In this document: positions 34,046-43,288 of the stretch, piece by piece | Layout of the letters: each line of letters opens with the position of its first letter | Position numbering within the stretch: position 1 is the stretch's first letter | DNA from: JAFAXD01 sp051985675 | GTDB lineage: Bacteria; Pseudomonadota; Alphaproteobacteria; Rhizobiales; Xanthobacteraceae | DNA: 64,000 bases | Assembly (NCBI GenBank): GCA_051985675.1 | Contig: JBPYFJ010000051.1 | Coordinates: 4,327-68,326 of the forward strand | Direction of reading: 5' to 3' | Translations under genes and position numbers: made by a program | Notes under the pieces: model-generated | The model's database searches: none | Told to the model about the DNA's origin: nothing | What the model saw: only the letters and a program-made list of their open reading frames with translations

Positions 34046-35035
34046 GTGAGCAGCTTCAAGGCGATCGTCATTCGCAAAGGCGAGGGTGGACAAACGGCCG
34101 ACCTCGCCGAGTTCGACGACAACGACCTGATGGATGGGGACGTGACGTTCCGGGTCGAATGGTCGGCGCTCAACTACAAGGACGGGCTCGCCATCACCGG
34201 CAAGGCGCCGGTTGTGCGGCGCTTCCCGATGATTCCCGGGATCGACGGGGCCGGGACGGTCGAGACGTCGGCGCATCCGGACTGGACGCCGGGCGACAAG
34301 GTCATTCTCAACGGCTGGGGGTGTGGCGAGAGCCACCTCGGCATGTACGGCGCCAAAGCTCGGGTCAAGGGCGACTGGCTGGTGCCGCTGCCCGACGGCG
34401 TGAGCGCGCGCGATTCGATGGCGATCGGAACCGCGGGCTATACCGCAATGCTGTGCGTGCTGGCGCTCGAGCGTCATGGGTTAACGCCTGCGAGCGGGCC
34501 GGTGATCGTGACGGGCGCTGCCGGCGGCGTGGGGTCGGTCGCGGTCGCGCTCCTGTCAAAGCTTGGATTCACGGTGATCGCCGCGACCGGCCGTCCGCAG
34601 GAGGCCGACTACCTGCGCGCCCTGGGCGCGTCCGAGATTCTCTCGCGCGAGGAGCTGACCGTTCCGGTCCGGCCGCTCGCCAAGGAGCGTTGGGCCGGCG
34701 GCGTCGACACCCTCGGTTCGGTGCCGCTGGCGAACGTTTTGTCGATGACTCGCTATGGCGGCGCGGTCGCCGCCTGCGGGCTTGCAGCCGGTCTCGACCT
34801 ACCGTCGACGGTCGCTCCGTTTATTCTTCGCGGAGTGTCACTTTTTGGCATCGATTCCGTGATGTGCCCAACGGCGCTCCGGCGCACCGCCTGGCGACGT
34901 CTTGCGAGCGATCTCGACCGCGGCAAACTTGCTGAAATGACAACTGAAATTGGACTCGCACAGGTCCTGCGCGAGGCTCCAAAAATCCTGCAAGGTCGCG
35001 TCCGCGGCCGTACATTAATCAAGATTGCGGACTGA
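34046..35035 (+). CDS. YhdH/AcuI-type NADPH-dependent acryloyl-CoA reductase-like oxidoreductase
   Basis: 329-residue medium-chain reductase without zinc ligands. SALNYKDGLAITGKAPVVRRFPMIPGIDGAGTV and GWGCGESHLGMYGAKARV are hallmarks of the YhdH/AcuI family. TGAAGGVGSVAVALL is the NADPH-binding loop. AcuI members reduce acryloyl-CoA to propionyl-CoA; the substrate of this one is not proven. The start codon is GTG. Confidence 0.88.
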   Translation: MSSFKAIVIRKGEGGQTADLAEFDDNDLMDGDVTFRVEWSALNYKDGLAITGKAPVVRRFPMIPGIDGAGTVETSAHPDWTPGDKVILNGWGCGESHLGMYGAKARVKGDWLVPLPDGVSARDSMAIGTAGYTAMLCVLALERHGLTPASGPVIVTGAAGGVGSVAVALLSKLGFTVIAATGRPQEADYLRALGASEILSREELTVPVRPLAKERWAGGVDTLGSVPLANVLSMTRYGGAVAACGLAAGLDLPSTVAPFILRGVSLFGIDSVMCPTALRRTAWRRLASDLDRGKLAEMTTEIGLAQVLREAPKILQGRVRGRTLIKIAD

Positions 35036-35124
35036 ACTGCCGGGGAACGGCTCAATATGGTAAGGAGTTGATTAAGAAATTGGGGTAATATTTGGTTAAG
35101 AACAGGCAGGCGGGGTGGATCATC

Positions 35125-35574
35125 ATGCGGCGACAGGTCTTTGCATTGGCGGCTCTTGCGGCAGTGATCCCGGCTGAGGCGGGCGAGCTGCGCCCCGAGC
35201 AGGCGAAGGCGTTCGTCGCCGGTAAGCTGTTCGCCTATACCTGCTTTGAAGGCACCACCGGCGTCGGCCGCATTAACGCGGACGGATCGGTATCCGGTAA
35301 CATTCGGGTACGCGGGACCGGACCGGTGCACTACGTGACGTTGCCGCCTGGCACAGTCCGGGTGAACCAAGCCGGAATCTGCGCCTCGGTGCGCGGCCTG
35401 CCGATGGAGCCCTGCTTCAACGTCTACCAGGTCGACAACAACCGCTTCCGCGGCTCGCTCGCCGGCATGGGCTTCGCCTACTGCGATTTTGTGCGCCGCG
35501 ATGGCCGGGTGCATTTCGCCCAATCCGGCAGCACCGTCCAGCAGGTGCAGTCGGCAATCACCAACCAGCGCTAG
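35125..35574 (+). CDS. Exported protein of unknown function
   Basis: 149 residues, family not recognised. A signal peptide (MRRQVFALAALAAVIPAEAG) precedes a beta-rich mature domain with four cysteines (YTCFEGTTGVGRINADGSV, ICASVRG, EPCFNVYQV, FAYCDFVRRDG), probably two disulfides. ATG 35125 has GGGGTGG upstream and directly begins the signal peptide. The 3' end overlaps the convergent NAD-regulator gene by four bases. Confidence 0.65.
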   Translation: MRRQVFALAALAAVIPAEAGELRPEQAKAFVAGKLFAYTCFEGTTGVGRINADGSVSGNIRVRGTGPVHYVTLPPGTVRVNQAGICASVRGLPMEPCFNVYQVDNNRFRGSLAGMGFAYCDFVRRDGRVHFAQSGSTVQQVQSAITNQR

Positions 35575-36545
35575 CGACCGCCCAGGCGCAACCCCGGCGC
35601 CGGACGTTCCTGCACGACCTCGCGGCGAAAACGAAAGATCGCGGCCGGCCGCCCGCCCGTCGTGGTGGATTGATCGCCGGTCGGTTCGACCAGCTCGGTA
35701 TTCTCCACCAGCCGGCGAAAGTTCTGCTTGTGCAGATGGCGGCCGGAAATCGCCTCGACCGTATGTTGTAGCTCGGTCAGGGTGAATTCCGGGCGCATCA
35801 GCTCGAAGATCACCGGCCGGTATTTGAGCTTGGCGCGCAGCCGCGCGATCGCGGTCGCCAGCACGCGGCGGTGATCGAACCGCATCGATTCGCCAAGCGC
35901 TGGCATATTTTTGCGCGCCAGCGCGGCTTCGCGACCGTCGCCGCGGGCTTCCTCGACCAATCCGGCCTCGTAAAGCAGCTCGTAGCGGTCGAGCGCCTTC
36001 TCCTCGTCCCACGGCGCGCCGGCGACCCCGAAGCACAGCCGCAACCGCTCACGCCGTCCGAGCGGGCGCACCGGCTCGTCGCGCACCGGGCGCGCTGCCC
36101 ATTCGGTCAGCAGCGGCAGCACGGCGTCGTCGAGGATCTCGGGACGCCCGGCGCGCCAGTCCTCCCATGGAAAGAAACGGTACCACGGCTCGAATCCCGC
36201 GCCCGCCGACGTCGCCACCGCGCCGTTCTCGGGCATCCGGGTCAGCGCCAGATAGCCGACCGACACCACGTGCGGGCCGGTGTCGCCGGCGCGCGCGTGC
36301 CGGCCGCGATCGCCGAAGGTGTAAAGCTGCTCCACGTAGCCGACCGCGAGCCCGGTCTGCGCCTTGACCCACGCGCGCAGTCCGATTTCGAAGGTGTGGT
36401 GCTGCAGCGGGTCGAACGGGCCGAATGGAAGTCCGGCCCGCGGTTCGCCGGCGCGCTCGCCGGCCACTAGGATCTGCGGCTCGTCGTCCTCGACCGAGAC
36501 AATGGCGGCGGTCAGCCCGATTTCGATCTCGGTCCGCGCCGCCAT
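35571..36545 (-). CDS. NadQ/NrtR-type Nudix-like NAD-biosynthesis regulator
   Basis: 324 residues. The N-terminal 210 residues form a Nudix-like domain (IGLTAAIVSVEDDEPQILVAG, GLPFGPFD) that lacks a standard GX5EX7REUXEEXGU box, so it likely senses rather than hydrolyses. The C-terminal part (about 220-310) is a winged-helix domain (FELMRPEFTLTELQHTVEAI, then NFRRLVENTELVE) of the NrtR/NadQ kind. Alphaproteobacterial NadQ proteins repress nad genes. It follows the tyrosine-phosphatase gene by three bases. Confidence 0.75.
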   Translation of the reverse strand: MAARTEIEIGLTAAIVSVEDDEPQILVAGERAGEPRAGLPFGPFDPLQHHTFEIGLRAWVKAQTGLAVGYVEQLYTFGDRGRHARAGDTGPHVVSVGYLALTRMPENGAVATSAGAGFEPWYRFFPWEDWRAGRPEILDDAVLPLLTEWAARPVRDEPVRPLGRRERLRLCFGVAGAPWDEEKALDRYELLYEAGLVEEARGDGREAALARKNMPALGESMRFDHRRVLATAIARLRAKLKYRPVIFELMRPEFTLTELQHTVEAISGRHLHKQNFRRLVENTELVEPTGDQSTTTGGRPAAIFRFRREVVQERPAPGLRLGGR

Positions 36546-36548
36546 CGC

Positions 36549-37055
36549 CTACTCAAGATCAAGCCGGAACGGCTCGCCTTCGGCCGCGATCGTTCCGCGG
36601 CCGATCGCTTCAACGGCAGCCACCATGCGCCCGTGACGGGCCAGAACCCGATCGGCGAGCCAGACGATACGCGGATTGGGATAAGCCGTGCGCGAGGCGC
36701 GGCGCAGCGCCTGCGCGATCAACCCTTCGTCGCGACGCGGGTTGAGGGCGCACACCGCGGTGAACGCCGCCGCGGTCGAGCGGCTAATGCCCGCATAGCA
36801 ATGGATCACCATCGGGGCGTCGCGGCGCCAGTCGCGCACGAAGGACAGCAGCTGCTCGACGTGCGCGACGTCGGGAGACACGTAGCCGTCCATCGGGCCG
36901 GTGATGTCATGCACGTGCAGGCGCAGATGATTGCCGGCCGGCACCGCCTCCGGCAGGCGAACCTCGTCCTCGACCCCGAGCAGGGTCACGACGTGCCGCG
37001 CCCCGGTCTCCTCGATCGTGGTGTGCAGGCGTGCCAGGGAGCAAACGTGAATCAT
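36549..37055 (-). CDS. Protein tyrosine/dual-specificity phosphatase-like protein
   Basis: 168 residues. The P-loop HCYAGISRS (near residues 84-92) fits the CX5R(S/T) signature with catalytic Cys and Arg. An upstream Asp (DITGP) could serve as the general acid. Small rhizobial proteins of this type are of unknown substrate. It is in one operon with the NAD regulator, suggesting an unexplored link to NAD or phosphate metabolism. Confidence 0.8.
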   Translation of the reverse strand: MIHVCSLARLHTTIEETGARHVVTLLGVEDEVRLPEAVPAGNHLRLHVHDITGPMDGYVSPDVAHVEQLLSFVRDWRRDAPMVIHCYAGISRSTAAAFTAVCALNPRRDEGLIAQALRRASRTAYPNPRIVWLADRVLARHGRMVAAVEAIGRGTIAAEGEPFRLDLE

Positions 37056-37121
37056 GTCCGCCTCATCATAGCGCGCGGCGGGTACGGCGCGAATGTGGCC
37101 GTTTCAGGCGTGGCGGCCTTG

Positions 37122-37808
37122 CTAGGCTGAGCGCCCGGCGGCCTTAGTCAGCCATCGGACGACGTGATCGAGGATCGCTCTGTGCACGTCCTGTTGTGGG
37201 GTTCCGGCACTCTTGCGAACCTTGAACGAATGGTCGCCGTCCGCGATGACGAACAGGTCGGCGGGGGCTTCGAGTTTGTCAAGGATGGGGCGCAACTCCT
37301 CGGGGGTTCCGAATGAATCGCGCGAACCCTGCACGTACAGCATCGGCACGCGGATGCTTGGGAGGTGCTTTGACCGCAGCTGATCCGGTTTGCCGGGCGG
37401 GTGCAGCGGATAGCCGAGAAACACCAGCCCGGCGAGATCGAGCGGCGTATTGGCGGCAACCTGGGAGGCGATCCGGCCGCCCATCGATTTGCCGCCGATC
37501 GCGAGCGCGTTGCGGCCGATTCGATGGCGCACCTCGTCGATCACCGCGCGATAACAGGCTTCCAGGCGATCGTTGCGGTCCGGTATGCGGCGGCGGTGTT
37601 CGGTATAGAGAAAGTTGAAGGTCACGGCGTCGATGCCGCGGTGGGCGAGCTCGGTTGCGAACGTCACCATGAAGGCGTTGCGCTGGTCGGTGCCGGCGCC
37701 GTGACCGAGGATCAGGGTGATGCCCGCGGCGTTGCTAGCGCCAGCTGGGTAGAGCAGGGCGGTGACCTGGTCGGCCGGCGCGACATCGACCTTGATGGTC
37801 TCGGGCAT
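37122..37808 (-). CDS. Alpha/beta-hydrolase of the KANL3/Tex30-like (dienelactone-hydrolase-like) family
   Basis: 228 residues. LILGHGAGTDQRN supplies the oxyanion-hole segment, GGKSMGGRIAS the nucleophile elbow with Ser, GSRDSFGTPEEL the acidic residue and DGDHSFKV the histidine, so the catalytic triad is complete. No signal peptide. The substrate is unknown. A small helical protein gene lies 18 bases upstream on the same strand. Confidence 0.82.
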   Translation of the reverse strand: MPETIKVDVAPADQVTALLYPAGASNAAGITLILGHGAGTDQRNAFMVTFATELAHRGIDAVTFNFLYTEHRRRIPDRNDRLEACYRAVIDEVRHRIGRNALAIGGKSMGGRIASQVAANTPLDLAGLVFLGYPLHPPGKPDQLRSKHLPSIRVPMLYVQGSRDSFGTPEELRPILDKLEAPADLFVIADGDHSFKVRKSAGTPQQDVHRAILDHVVRWLTKAAGRSA

Positions 37809-37826
37809 CTGGCCATTAAACCTGAT

Positions 37827-38072
37827 CTATCCCGACCGTCGCGTCGTTTTCGGAAAGTCCTTCCAGGCCGCGCACGCGCCTTCCGACAGTTCGGCGCTCG
37901 CTTTGCGCAACCGGTGCATCGCTTCCCACATGCGGTCTTCCAGCGCCGCGAGCTCGCGCGGCGGTGTGCCGGCGCGCAGTTCGGTTTGCAGCAAATGCCA
38001 GATGCGCTCGCTCTCTGCTTTTGCGGCCGCGTGCTCTCTGGCCAGCCGGTCGAGGTGACGATCTCGGCTCAC
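37827..38072 (-). CDS. Small helical protein of unknown function
   Basis: 81 residues, charged and almost wholly helical, with likely coiled-coil (LAREHAAAKAESERIWHLL, then LAALEDRMWEAMHRLRKAS). No signal or membrane segment. It precedes the hydrolase gene with an 18-base gap. Codon use and composition fit the neighbours, which supports coding. No function is evident. Confidence 0.55.
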   Translation of the reverse strand: MSRDRHLDRLAREHAAAKAESERIWHLLQTELRAGTPPRELAALEDRMWEAMHRLRKASAELSEGACAAWKDFPKTTRRSG

Positions 38073-38269
38073 GCAAGTTACTCCGGATTAGGATCACATT
38101 GTCCGGCAGTCTTGCGTCAAACGGTTTACGCCGCGTTTATGGATGGAAGGCCTTGTCGGGGCTTGGAAAATCTGTCGAAGGCGGATTTTCGCTGTTGCGG
38201 GGCCACGCCGCTACCGCCATTGTGCGCCAAACGCGCCGCCCCGAGCGCGAGCCATGAGGAGGACGAGGG

Positions 38270-39256
38270 ATGTTGCGAACCGCCGCACGGTCGGCCCTGC
38301 TGCTATTGGGTCTTGCGGGATTGGCGTCAGCGCCGGCGCGCGCCGACGACTATCCGAGCCGACAGATTACCATCGACGTGCCGCTCGCCGCCGGCACCGG
38401 GATGGATGTGATCGTGCGACTCTACGGCGATCAGCTGTCGCAGGTGCTGGGCAAGCCAGTCATTGTCGAGAACAAGCCGGGCGCGTTTCAGACGCTCGCC
38501 ATCAACGCCGTACTACCACAGCCAGCCGACGGTTATTCACTGCTGGCGATGACCAGCGCGGGCGCGTCGATCAATGCCACGACGCTGAAGAATCCCAACT
38601 ACGACACGCTGCGCGATTTTGTGCCGCTGTCGCTCTACGTCAAGTCGCCGTTCATTCTGGTGGTCAACCCGGCGTTGCCGATCAATTCGGTCGCCGACCT
38701 CATCAAGTACGCCAAGGATAATCCCGGCAAGCTGTCCTACAGCTCGTCCGGAACCGGCGGCGTGCCGCACCTCGTGATGGAGTACCTCAAGCAGCGCTTC
38801 GAGCTCGACATGGTGCACGTGCCCTACAAGAACAGCCCGCAGTCGATCTCCGACATCGCGGCGGGTCACGTGAGCCTGGCGTTCGCCGAAGCCGGCGCCT
38901 CGGTGCCGCTGATCAAGGACGGCAAGCTGCGCGCGCTCGCTGTGTCCTCGGCGCAGCGGCTGCCGACGATCGGCGACGTTGCGCCGATGCGCGAGGTTTC
39001 GGATGCGAAGGACTTCGAGGCGGTGTCCTGGCACGCGCTGTTCGCCCGCCGTGACACGCCGGCGCCGATCGTCGCCAGGCTGCATGACGAGATGGGGCGC
39101 ATCATGAGCAGCCCGGAGATCCAGCAGAAGATCACCAACCTGGGACTGATCCCGCTCAACCCGCCGTCGATCCCGGAGACCGAGGCCTACGTTAAGTCCG
39201 AGACCGCGAAATGGGGCAAGCTCGTCAAGTCGCTCGGATTGGAGGGCTCGCAGTAG
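38270..39256 (+). CDS. Tripartite tricarboxylate transporter substrate-binding protein (TctC/Bug family)
   Basis: 328 residues, exported by a signal peptide (about residues 1-25, ending PARADDYP). ITIDVPLAAGTGMDVIVRLYG, VENKPGA and LSYSSSGTGGVPHL are family features; the Bug fold binds carboxylates in the periplasm. No TctA or TctB membrane subunits are encoded nearby, so this is an orphan binding protein, as is frequent in the family. GAGGAGGACGAGGG precedes the ATG. Confidence 0.9.
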   Translation: MLRTAARSALLLLGLAGLASAPARADDYPSRQITIDVPLAAGTGMDVIVRLYGDQLSQVLGKPVIVENKPGAFQTLAINAVLPQPADGYSLLAMTSAGASINATTLKNPNYDTLRDFVPLSLYVKSPFILVVNPALPINSVADLIKYAKDNPGKLSYSSSGTGGVPHLVMEYLKQRFELDMVHVPYKNSPQSISDIAAGHVSLAFAEAGASVPLIKDGKLRALAVSSAQRLPTIGDVAPMREVSDAKDFEAVSWHALFARRDTPAPIVARLHDEMGRIMSSPEIQQKITNLGLIPLNPPSIPETEAYVKSETAKWGKLVKSLGLEGSQ

Positions 39257-39277
39257 GCCGCCACCGGCTCCCGGTTT

Positions 39278-39403
39278 CGTCATGGCCGGGCTTGTCGGGA
39301 TCCCCGCGCAAGCGCGCGGGGTGCCCCGTCCCGGCCATCTCGCTCAGGGAAGCACGGCTGTGCGTCCCTTATCGGGACGCCGGGACAAGCCCCGGCGATG
39401 ACG
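39278..39403. repeat. REP-like palindromic repeat
   Basis: The intergenic segment begins CGTCATGGCCGGGCTTGTC and ends with the near-complement GGACAAGCCCCGGCGATGACG, with internal smaller hairpins (CCCCGCGCAAGCGCGCGGGG). This long imperfect palindrome is a type often found between genes in Bradyrhizobium-related genomes. It lies after the TctC-like gene and could act as a transcript end. Confidence 0.75.
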
Positions 39404-39434
39404 GAGGAGAGTGAATCGGCTTGATCGAGTGGAT

Positions 39435-40061
39435 TCATCCAATCTTGCGGAAGTGCGCGAGATAGCGCTTCTCGGCGGTTTCGGCCGGCCAGGGCGTGAG
39501 GTACTCGCGCTCGACCGCCGCCGGCAGCGGCGGGCGCGCGCCGAAGAAGCGTAGCGCCTCCTCGATTGCAAAACCCGCAAGCACCGTGGCCTCGAGAAAC
39601 GCCGCGCCGGCATCCGCGGTCTTGATGACGCGGCGGACTTCCGCCGGCAGTTCGGGCGGTAGGCCGAAGCGCAGGTGGATCGCGGTCAAGAGGCGCTTCT
39701 CGACCGCCTTGTAGGTGTCGCCGATCACCGCCTTGAACGGCGTGATCATGTCGCCGATCACGTACTCGGGTGCATCGTGCAGCAACAGCGCCAGCGCCAG
39801 CCTGCGGTCGAGGTGCCCGGCCTGCCTTCGGGCGATGGCCTCGACCAGCAATGTGTGCTGCGCGACCGAAAAAATGTGCGGTCCGGTGGTCTGCCCGTTC
39901 CAGCGCGCCACCCGCGCAAGACCATGAGCGATGTCCTCGATCTCGACGTCGAGCGGGGAGGGGTCGAGCAGATCGAGCCGGCGCCCCGACAGCATGCGCT
40001 GCCAGGCGCGCGGCGCCACCCGGGACCGCGCGCGTGGCGGCAGCTTGCGCAGCACGCTCAA
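39435..40061 (-). CDS. HD-domain phosphohydrolase (YfbR/5'-nucleotidase-like)
   Basis: About 208 residues. The HD metal motifs are seen as FSVAQHTLLV (first His), ALLLHDAPEYVIGD (HD pair) and a later Asp (IKTADAGAAFLEA). DIAHGLARVARWNGQT is typical of the family. A TTG at 40061 overlaps the tag stop as TTGA and has GGGG five bases upstream; a GTG two codons later is an alternative. It may act as a nucleotidase that cleans nucleotide pools, fitting its partner genes for DNA repair. Confidence 0.78.
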   Translation of the reverse strand: MSVLRKLPPRARSRVAPRAWQRMLSGRRLDLLDPSPLDVEIEDIAHGLARVARWNGQTTGPHIFSVAQHTLLVEAIARRQAGHLDRRLALALLLHDAPEYVIGDMITPFKAVIGDTYKAVEKRLLTAIHLRFGLPPELPAEVRRVIKTADAGAAFLEATVLAGFAIEEALRFFGARPPLPAAVEREYLTPWPAETAEKRYLAHFRKIG

Positions 40062-40663
40062 CGTTTCCCCTTGCGGCGAGCGTCGGGATGACGGTGGCAC
40101 GTGATCAGGTGATCGTTGACCATGCCGACCGCCTGCATGAAGGCATAGACGATGGTCGGTCCGCAGAACTTGAAGCCGCGCCGCAGCAGCTCCTTCGACA
40201 TGGCGCGCGATTCCGCCGTCTCGTTGGGGATCTGCGACGTTGAGCGGAAGTGGTTGACCTTCGGCTTGCCGTCGACGAAGTCCCACAGCAGCTTAGAGAA
40301 GCCGGGGCCGTTCTCCTGAATCTCGAGCCAGGCGCGCGCGGACAGCACCGCGCCGTCGATCTTCGCCTGGTTGCGAACGATGCCGGCGTCCTTCATCAGC
40401 GCCGTGGTCTTGCGCTTGCCGTAGCGCGCGATCTTTGCGGGGTCGAAGCCGTCGAACGCGCGGCGGAAGTTGTCGCGTTTGCGCAAAATCGTGATCCACG
40501 ACAGCCCGGCCTGGAAGCCGTCGAGCATCAGCTTCTCGTAGAGCGCGCGGTCGTCGTGTTCGGGCACGCCCCATTCGGTGTCGTGATAGGCGACATAAAG
40601 CGGGTCCTGCTTGGGCCACGGGCAGCGGGGCAGGTCGTCGACGTGAATTTCTGAAGGGCTCAT
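40058..40663 (-). CDS. tag: DNA-3-methyladenine glycosylase I
   Basis: 201 residues, full length. LPRCPWPKQDPLYVAYHDTEWG gives the first cysteine and histidine of the zinc snap, and ITCHRHPD near the C-terminus gives the others. FEKLMLDGFQAGLSW-like stretches carry the substrate pocket residues. It excises 3-methyladenine from alkylated DNA. Its start overlaps the stop of ygfZ by ATGA, and its stop overlaps the HD gene, so the three are translationally coupled. Confidence 0.93.
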   Translation of the reverse strand: MSPSEIHVDDLPRCPWPKQDPLYVAYHDTEWGVPEHDDRALYEKLMLDGFQAGLSWITILRKRDNFRRAFDGFDPAKIARYGKRKTTALMKDAGIVRNQAKIDGAVLSARAWLEIQENGPGFSKLLWDFVDGKPKVNHFRSTSQIPNETAESRAMSKELLRRGFKFCGPTIVYAFMQAVGMVNDHLITCHRHPDARRKGKR

Positions 40664-41547
40664 TGCGCAGCCTTTGCGTCGCCGGGAAACGCAAAGCGCG
40701 CCCAGGCCGGTTTGCGTGGCGTCAGGGCAATCCCGCCCGCGGTCAGCGGCACGCCGGCCGCGAGCGCCTCATCGGTGCGGTCGAGGCGGAGCATCGCGAG
40801 CCCGTTGCCGCCGGCGGAGGAGCCGAACGTGCCGAGCGCCTTTTCACCGGCGGTCACCGCAATGCCGGCCTCGGGTGCGAACCCGTCATAGGCAACAGGC
40901 ACGACGCGGGTACGCGCGGTGCCGCGATGCTCGATGCGCGACACCACCTCCTGACCGACATAGCAGCCCTTCTGGAAGTCGACGCCGTCGAGCTGGTCCA
41001 TGTCGGCCTCGTGCGGAAAGGCGTCGCCATAGATGAAATCAAGCCCGCCGCGCGGCACACCGAGCGCGATCCGGTGCGCCTCGTAGTGGGCGGCATCGAC
41101 CAGCTCCGCGCCGAGCGCCATGGCAGCCTCGTTCGCCCGCGATGGCGCCAGCATGATGCGTGAGCCCAGCGCGGCGAGCCGCGGGTCGCGATAGGCGAGG
41201 GCGTAGCTTTGCGCGGGCGTGCCGTCCCAGACCGCGAGCACGGCGAGGGCGTCCGAGAGATCTTCCACGATCACCTTGGCGCGCAGCCTGTAGAAGTTGA
41301 GCTTGGCGGCAAAGGAGGTGGCGAGCGCGCGCGGGCAGTCGAGGAAAAAGCCGCCCTCTTCGGCCTGGGCCTCGACCACGATCGCATCGACGACGATCTT
41401 GCCTTGGGGCGTGAGCAGCGCCGCAAAGCGCGCCTGCCCGGGCGCGAGCGCGCCGATATCGGCGGTCAGCAGGCCGTTTAGGAACTCGCGCGCGTCGTCA
41501 CCCGCAACCTTGACGACCCCGCGATCTGGAAGCAGCGCAGCTTTCAT
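40660..41547 (-). CDS. ygfZ: Folate-binding YgfZ/IBA57-family protein
   Basis: 295 residues. The diagnostic KGCYVGQEV motif with its essential cysteine is present (FQKGCYVGQEVVSRIEHRG, around residue 210). The N-terminal part resembles the GcvT folate-binding fold. YgfZ assists maturation or repair of certain 4Fe-4S enzymes using tetrahydrofolate. ATG 41547 is chosen; the much longer open frame upstream is antisense to dihydroorotase and not coding. It is first in an operon with tag and the HD phosphohydrolase. Confidence 0.92.
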   Translation of the reverse strand: MKAALLPDRGVVKVAGDDAREFLNGLLTADIGALAPGQARFAALLTPQGKIVVDAIVVEAQAEEGGFFLDCPRALATSFAAKLNFYRLRAKVIVEDLSDALAVLAVWDGTPAQSYALAYRDPRLAALGSRIMLAPSRANEAAMALGAELVDAAHYEAHRIALGVPRGGLDFIYGDAFPHEADMDQLDGVDFQKGCYVGQEVVSRIEHRGTARTRVVPVAYDGFAPEAGIAVTAGEKALGTFGSSAGGNGLAMLRLDRTDEALAAGVPLTAGGIALTPRKPAWARFAFPGDAKAAQ

Positions 41548-41664
41548 GCAGGTCCTTGCCGGGCGACACCATTCGCCGTGCAGATCGGAAGCTTTCCAAT
41601 TCAAACCGATTGAAAAGTCATCTAAAAAATAGAGCGCGTTCAGGCGCACCTCAAGGGCGGACCG

Positions 41665-43011
41665 ATGCCGGAGACCTATGATCTGATCCTCAAGGGCGGC
41701 ACGGTCGTCAACCACGACGGCGAGGGCGTGCGCGACGTCGGGATCGCCGACGGGAAGATCGCGGCGCTCGGCCAGCTCGGACGCGCCTCCGCCGGCGAGG
41801 TGATCGACTGCGCCGGGCTGCACGTGCTGCCGGGCGTGATCGACACCCAGGTGCATTTCCGCGAGCCCGGCCTGACCCACAAGGAGGACCTCGAAACCGG
41901 CTCGCGCTCGGCCGTGATGGGCGGCGTCACGGCCGTGTTCGAAATGCCCAACACCAACCCGACCACCACCAGCGGGACTGCGCTCGCCGCCAAGATTGCG
42001 AGCGCGCGTCAGCGCATGCATTGCGATTTTGCGTTCTTCATCGGCGGCACCCGCGAGAACACCAACGAGCTGCCGGATCTCGAGCGGCTGCCCGGCTGCG
42101 CCGGCGTGAAGGTCTTCATCGGGTCGTCGACCGGCGCGCTCCTGGTCGAGGACGACGACACCTTGCGCCGGATTCTCGGCGTGATCCGCCGGCGCGCCTC
42201 GTTCCATTCCGAGGACGAGTTCCGGTTGCGCGAGCGCCAGGACCGGCGCGCCGTCGGCGATCCGCGCTCGCACCCGGTGTGGCGCGATGAACTGGTCGCG
42301 CTCACCTCCACCAAGCGGCTGATCAGAATTGCGCGCGAGACCGGCAGCCGGGTGCACGTACTGCACATCACCACCAAGCAGGAGATGGCGTTCCTGGTGA
42401 ACCATAAGGACGTCGCGTCGGTCGAGGTCACGCCGCACCATCTCACGCTCGAGGCCCCGGACTGCTACGAGCGGCTCGGCGCGTTCGCCCAGATGAATCC
42501 GCCGGTGCGCGGCGCGACCCACAAGGCGGCGCTGTGGCAGGCGCTCAACCAGGGGATTGTCGACGTGCTCGGCTCCGATCACGCGCCGCACACCCGCGAG
42601 GAGAAGCAGAAGACGTATCCGCAGACGCCGTCCGGCATGACCGGCGTGCAGACGCTGGTGCCGATCATGCTCGACCACGTCAACGCCGGGCGGCTCAGCT
42701 TGGCGCGCTTCGTCGATCTCACCAGCGCCGGCCCGCAGCGGCTGTTCGGCATCGCCTGCAAGGGCCGCATCGCGGCCGGCTACGACGCCGACCTCACGGT
42801 CGTCGATCTCAAGCGGCGCGAGACGATCAGGGACGAATGGATTGCCTCCCGCGCCGGCTGGACGCCTTACAACGGCGTGAGCGTGACCGGCTGGCCGGTC
42901 GGAACCTTCGTGCGCGGTAAGCGCGTGATGTGGGACGGAAGCCTCGTCTCACCCGCGCACGGCGAGCCCGTGCGCTTCCTCGAAACGTTAACGCCTGAGC
43001 GGCGGCAGTAG
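41665..43011 (+). CDS. pyrC: Dihydroorotase
   Basis: 448 residues, amidohydrolase fold. VIDTQVHFREPG supplies the HxR metal motif; VHVLHITTK, EVTPHHLTLE and DVLGSDHAPH carry the further metal and catalytic residues. It catalyses ring closure of carbamoyl-aspartate in pyrimidine synthesis. It lacks the usual carbamylated-lysine GxKxF in the standard form but has GVKVFIGSS, which fills that place. It is divergent from the ygfZ operon. Confidence 0.88.
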   Translation: MPETYDLILKGGTVVNHDGEGVRDVGIADGKIAALGQLGRASAGEVIDCAGLHVLPGVIDTQVHFREPGLTHKEDLETGSRSAVMGGVTAVFEMPNTNPTTTSGTALAAKIASARQRMHCDFAFFIGGTRENTNELPDLERLPGCAGVKVFIGSSTGALLVEDDDTLRRILGVIRRRASFHSEDEFRLRERQDRRAVGDPRSHPVWRDELVALTSTKRLIRIARETGSRVHVLHITTKQEMAFLVNHKDVASVEVTPHHLTLEAPDCYERLGAFAQMNPPVRGATHKAALWQALNQGIVDVLGSDHAPHTREEKQKTYPQTPSGMTGVQTLVPIMLDHVNAGRLSLARFVDLTSAGPQRLFGIACKGRIAAGYDADLTVVDLKRRETIRDEWIASRAGWTPYNGVSVTGWPVGTFVRGKRVMWDGSLVSPAHGEPVRFLETLTPERRQ

Positions 43012-43027
43012 CTGCTTTGTCGTAAAT

Positions 43028-43288
43028 TTACTGGCGGCTGCGCCGGACCGAGAACTCGCCGTTCTTGATGCGGTTCGAGAGCGCATCGGTGAAGTGCGCG
43101 GTTGCATCTTCCCCGTAAGTGCCGATCAACTCGCTGAGCGCCCGAAACAGGCAGGCTTGCGCCATGCAATCCGCGTCGACGCCGTCGAGGTTGGCTTCCG
43201 CCCAGGCCTCGTGCAGGTAGGTCAGCGCCACCTGCTTTTGTTCGTGATCCGGCATCGGATCGCTGATCAGTTTCGTGAAGTTCAGCAT
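43028..43288 (-). CDS. Small acidic protein of unknown function
   Basis: 86 residues, acidic and helical (HEQKQVALTYLHEAWAEAN, GVDADCMAQACLFRALSEL). No signal or membrane segment. The ATG at 43288 starts LNFTKLISD; an upstream in-frame start adds 14 residues without a visible site. It converges on the dihydroorotase gene with 16 bases between. Function unknown. Confidence 0.6.
   Translation of the reverse strand: MLNFTKLISDPMPDHEQKQVALTYLHEAWAEANLDGVDADCMAQACLFRALSELIGTYGEDATAHFTDALSNRIKNGEFSVRRSRQ

Noticed and set aside
40660..42678. Long upstream extension of ygfZ
   Set aside because: The extra part is antisense to dihydroorotase; the family start and an ATG at 41547 agree.
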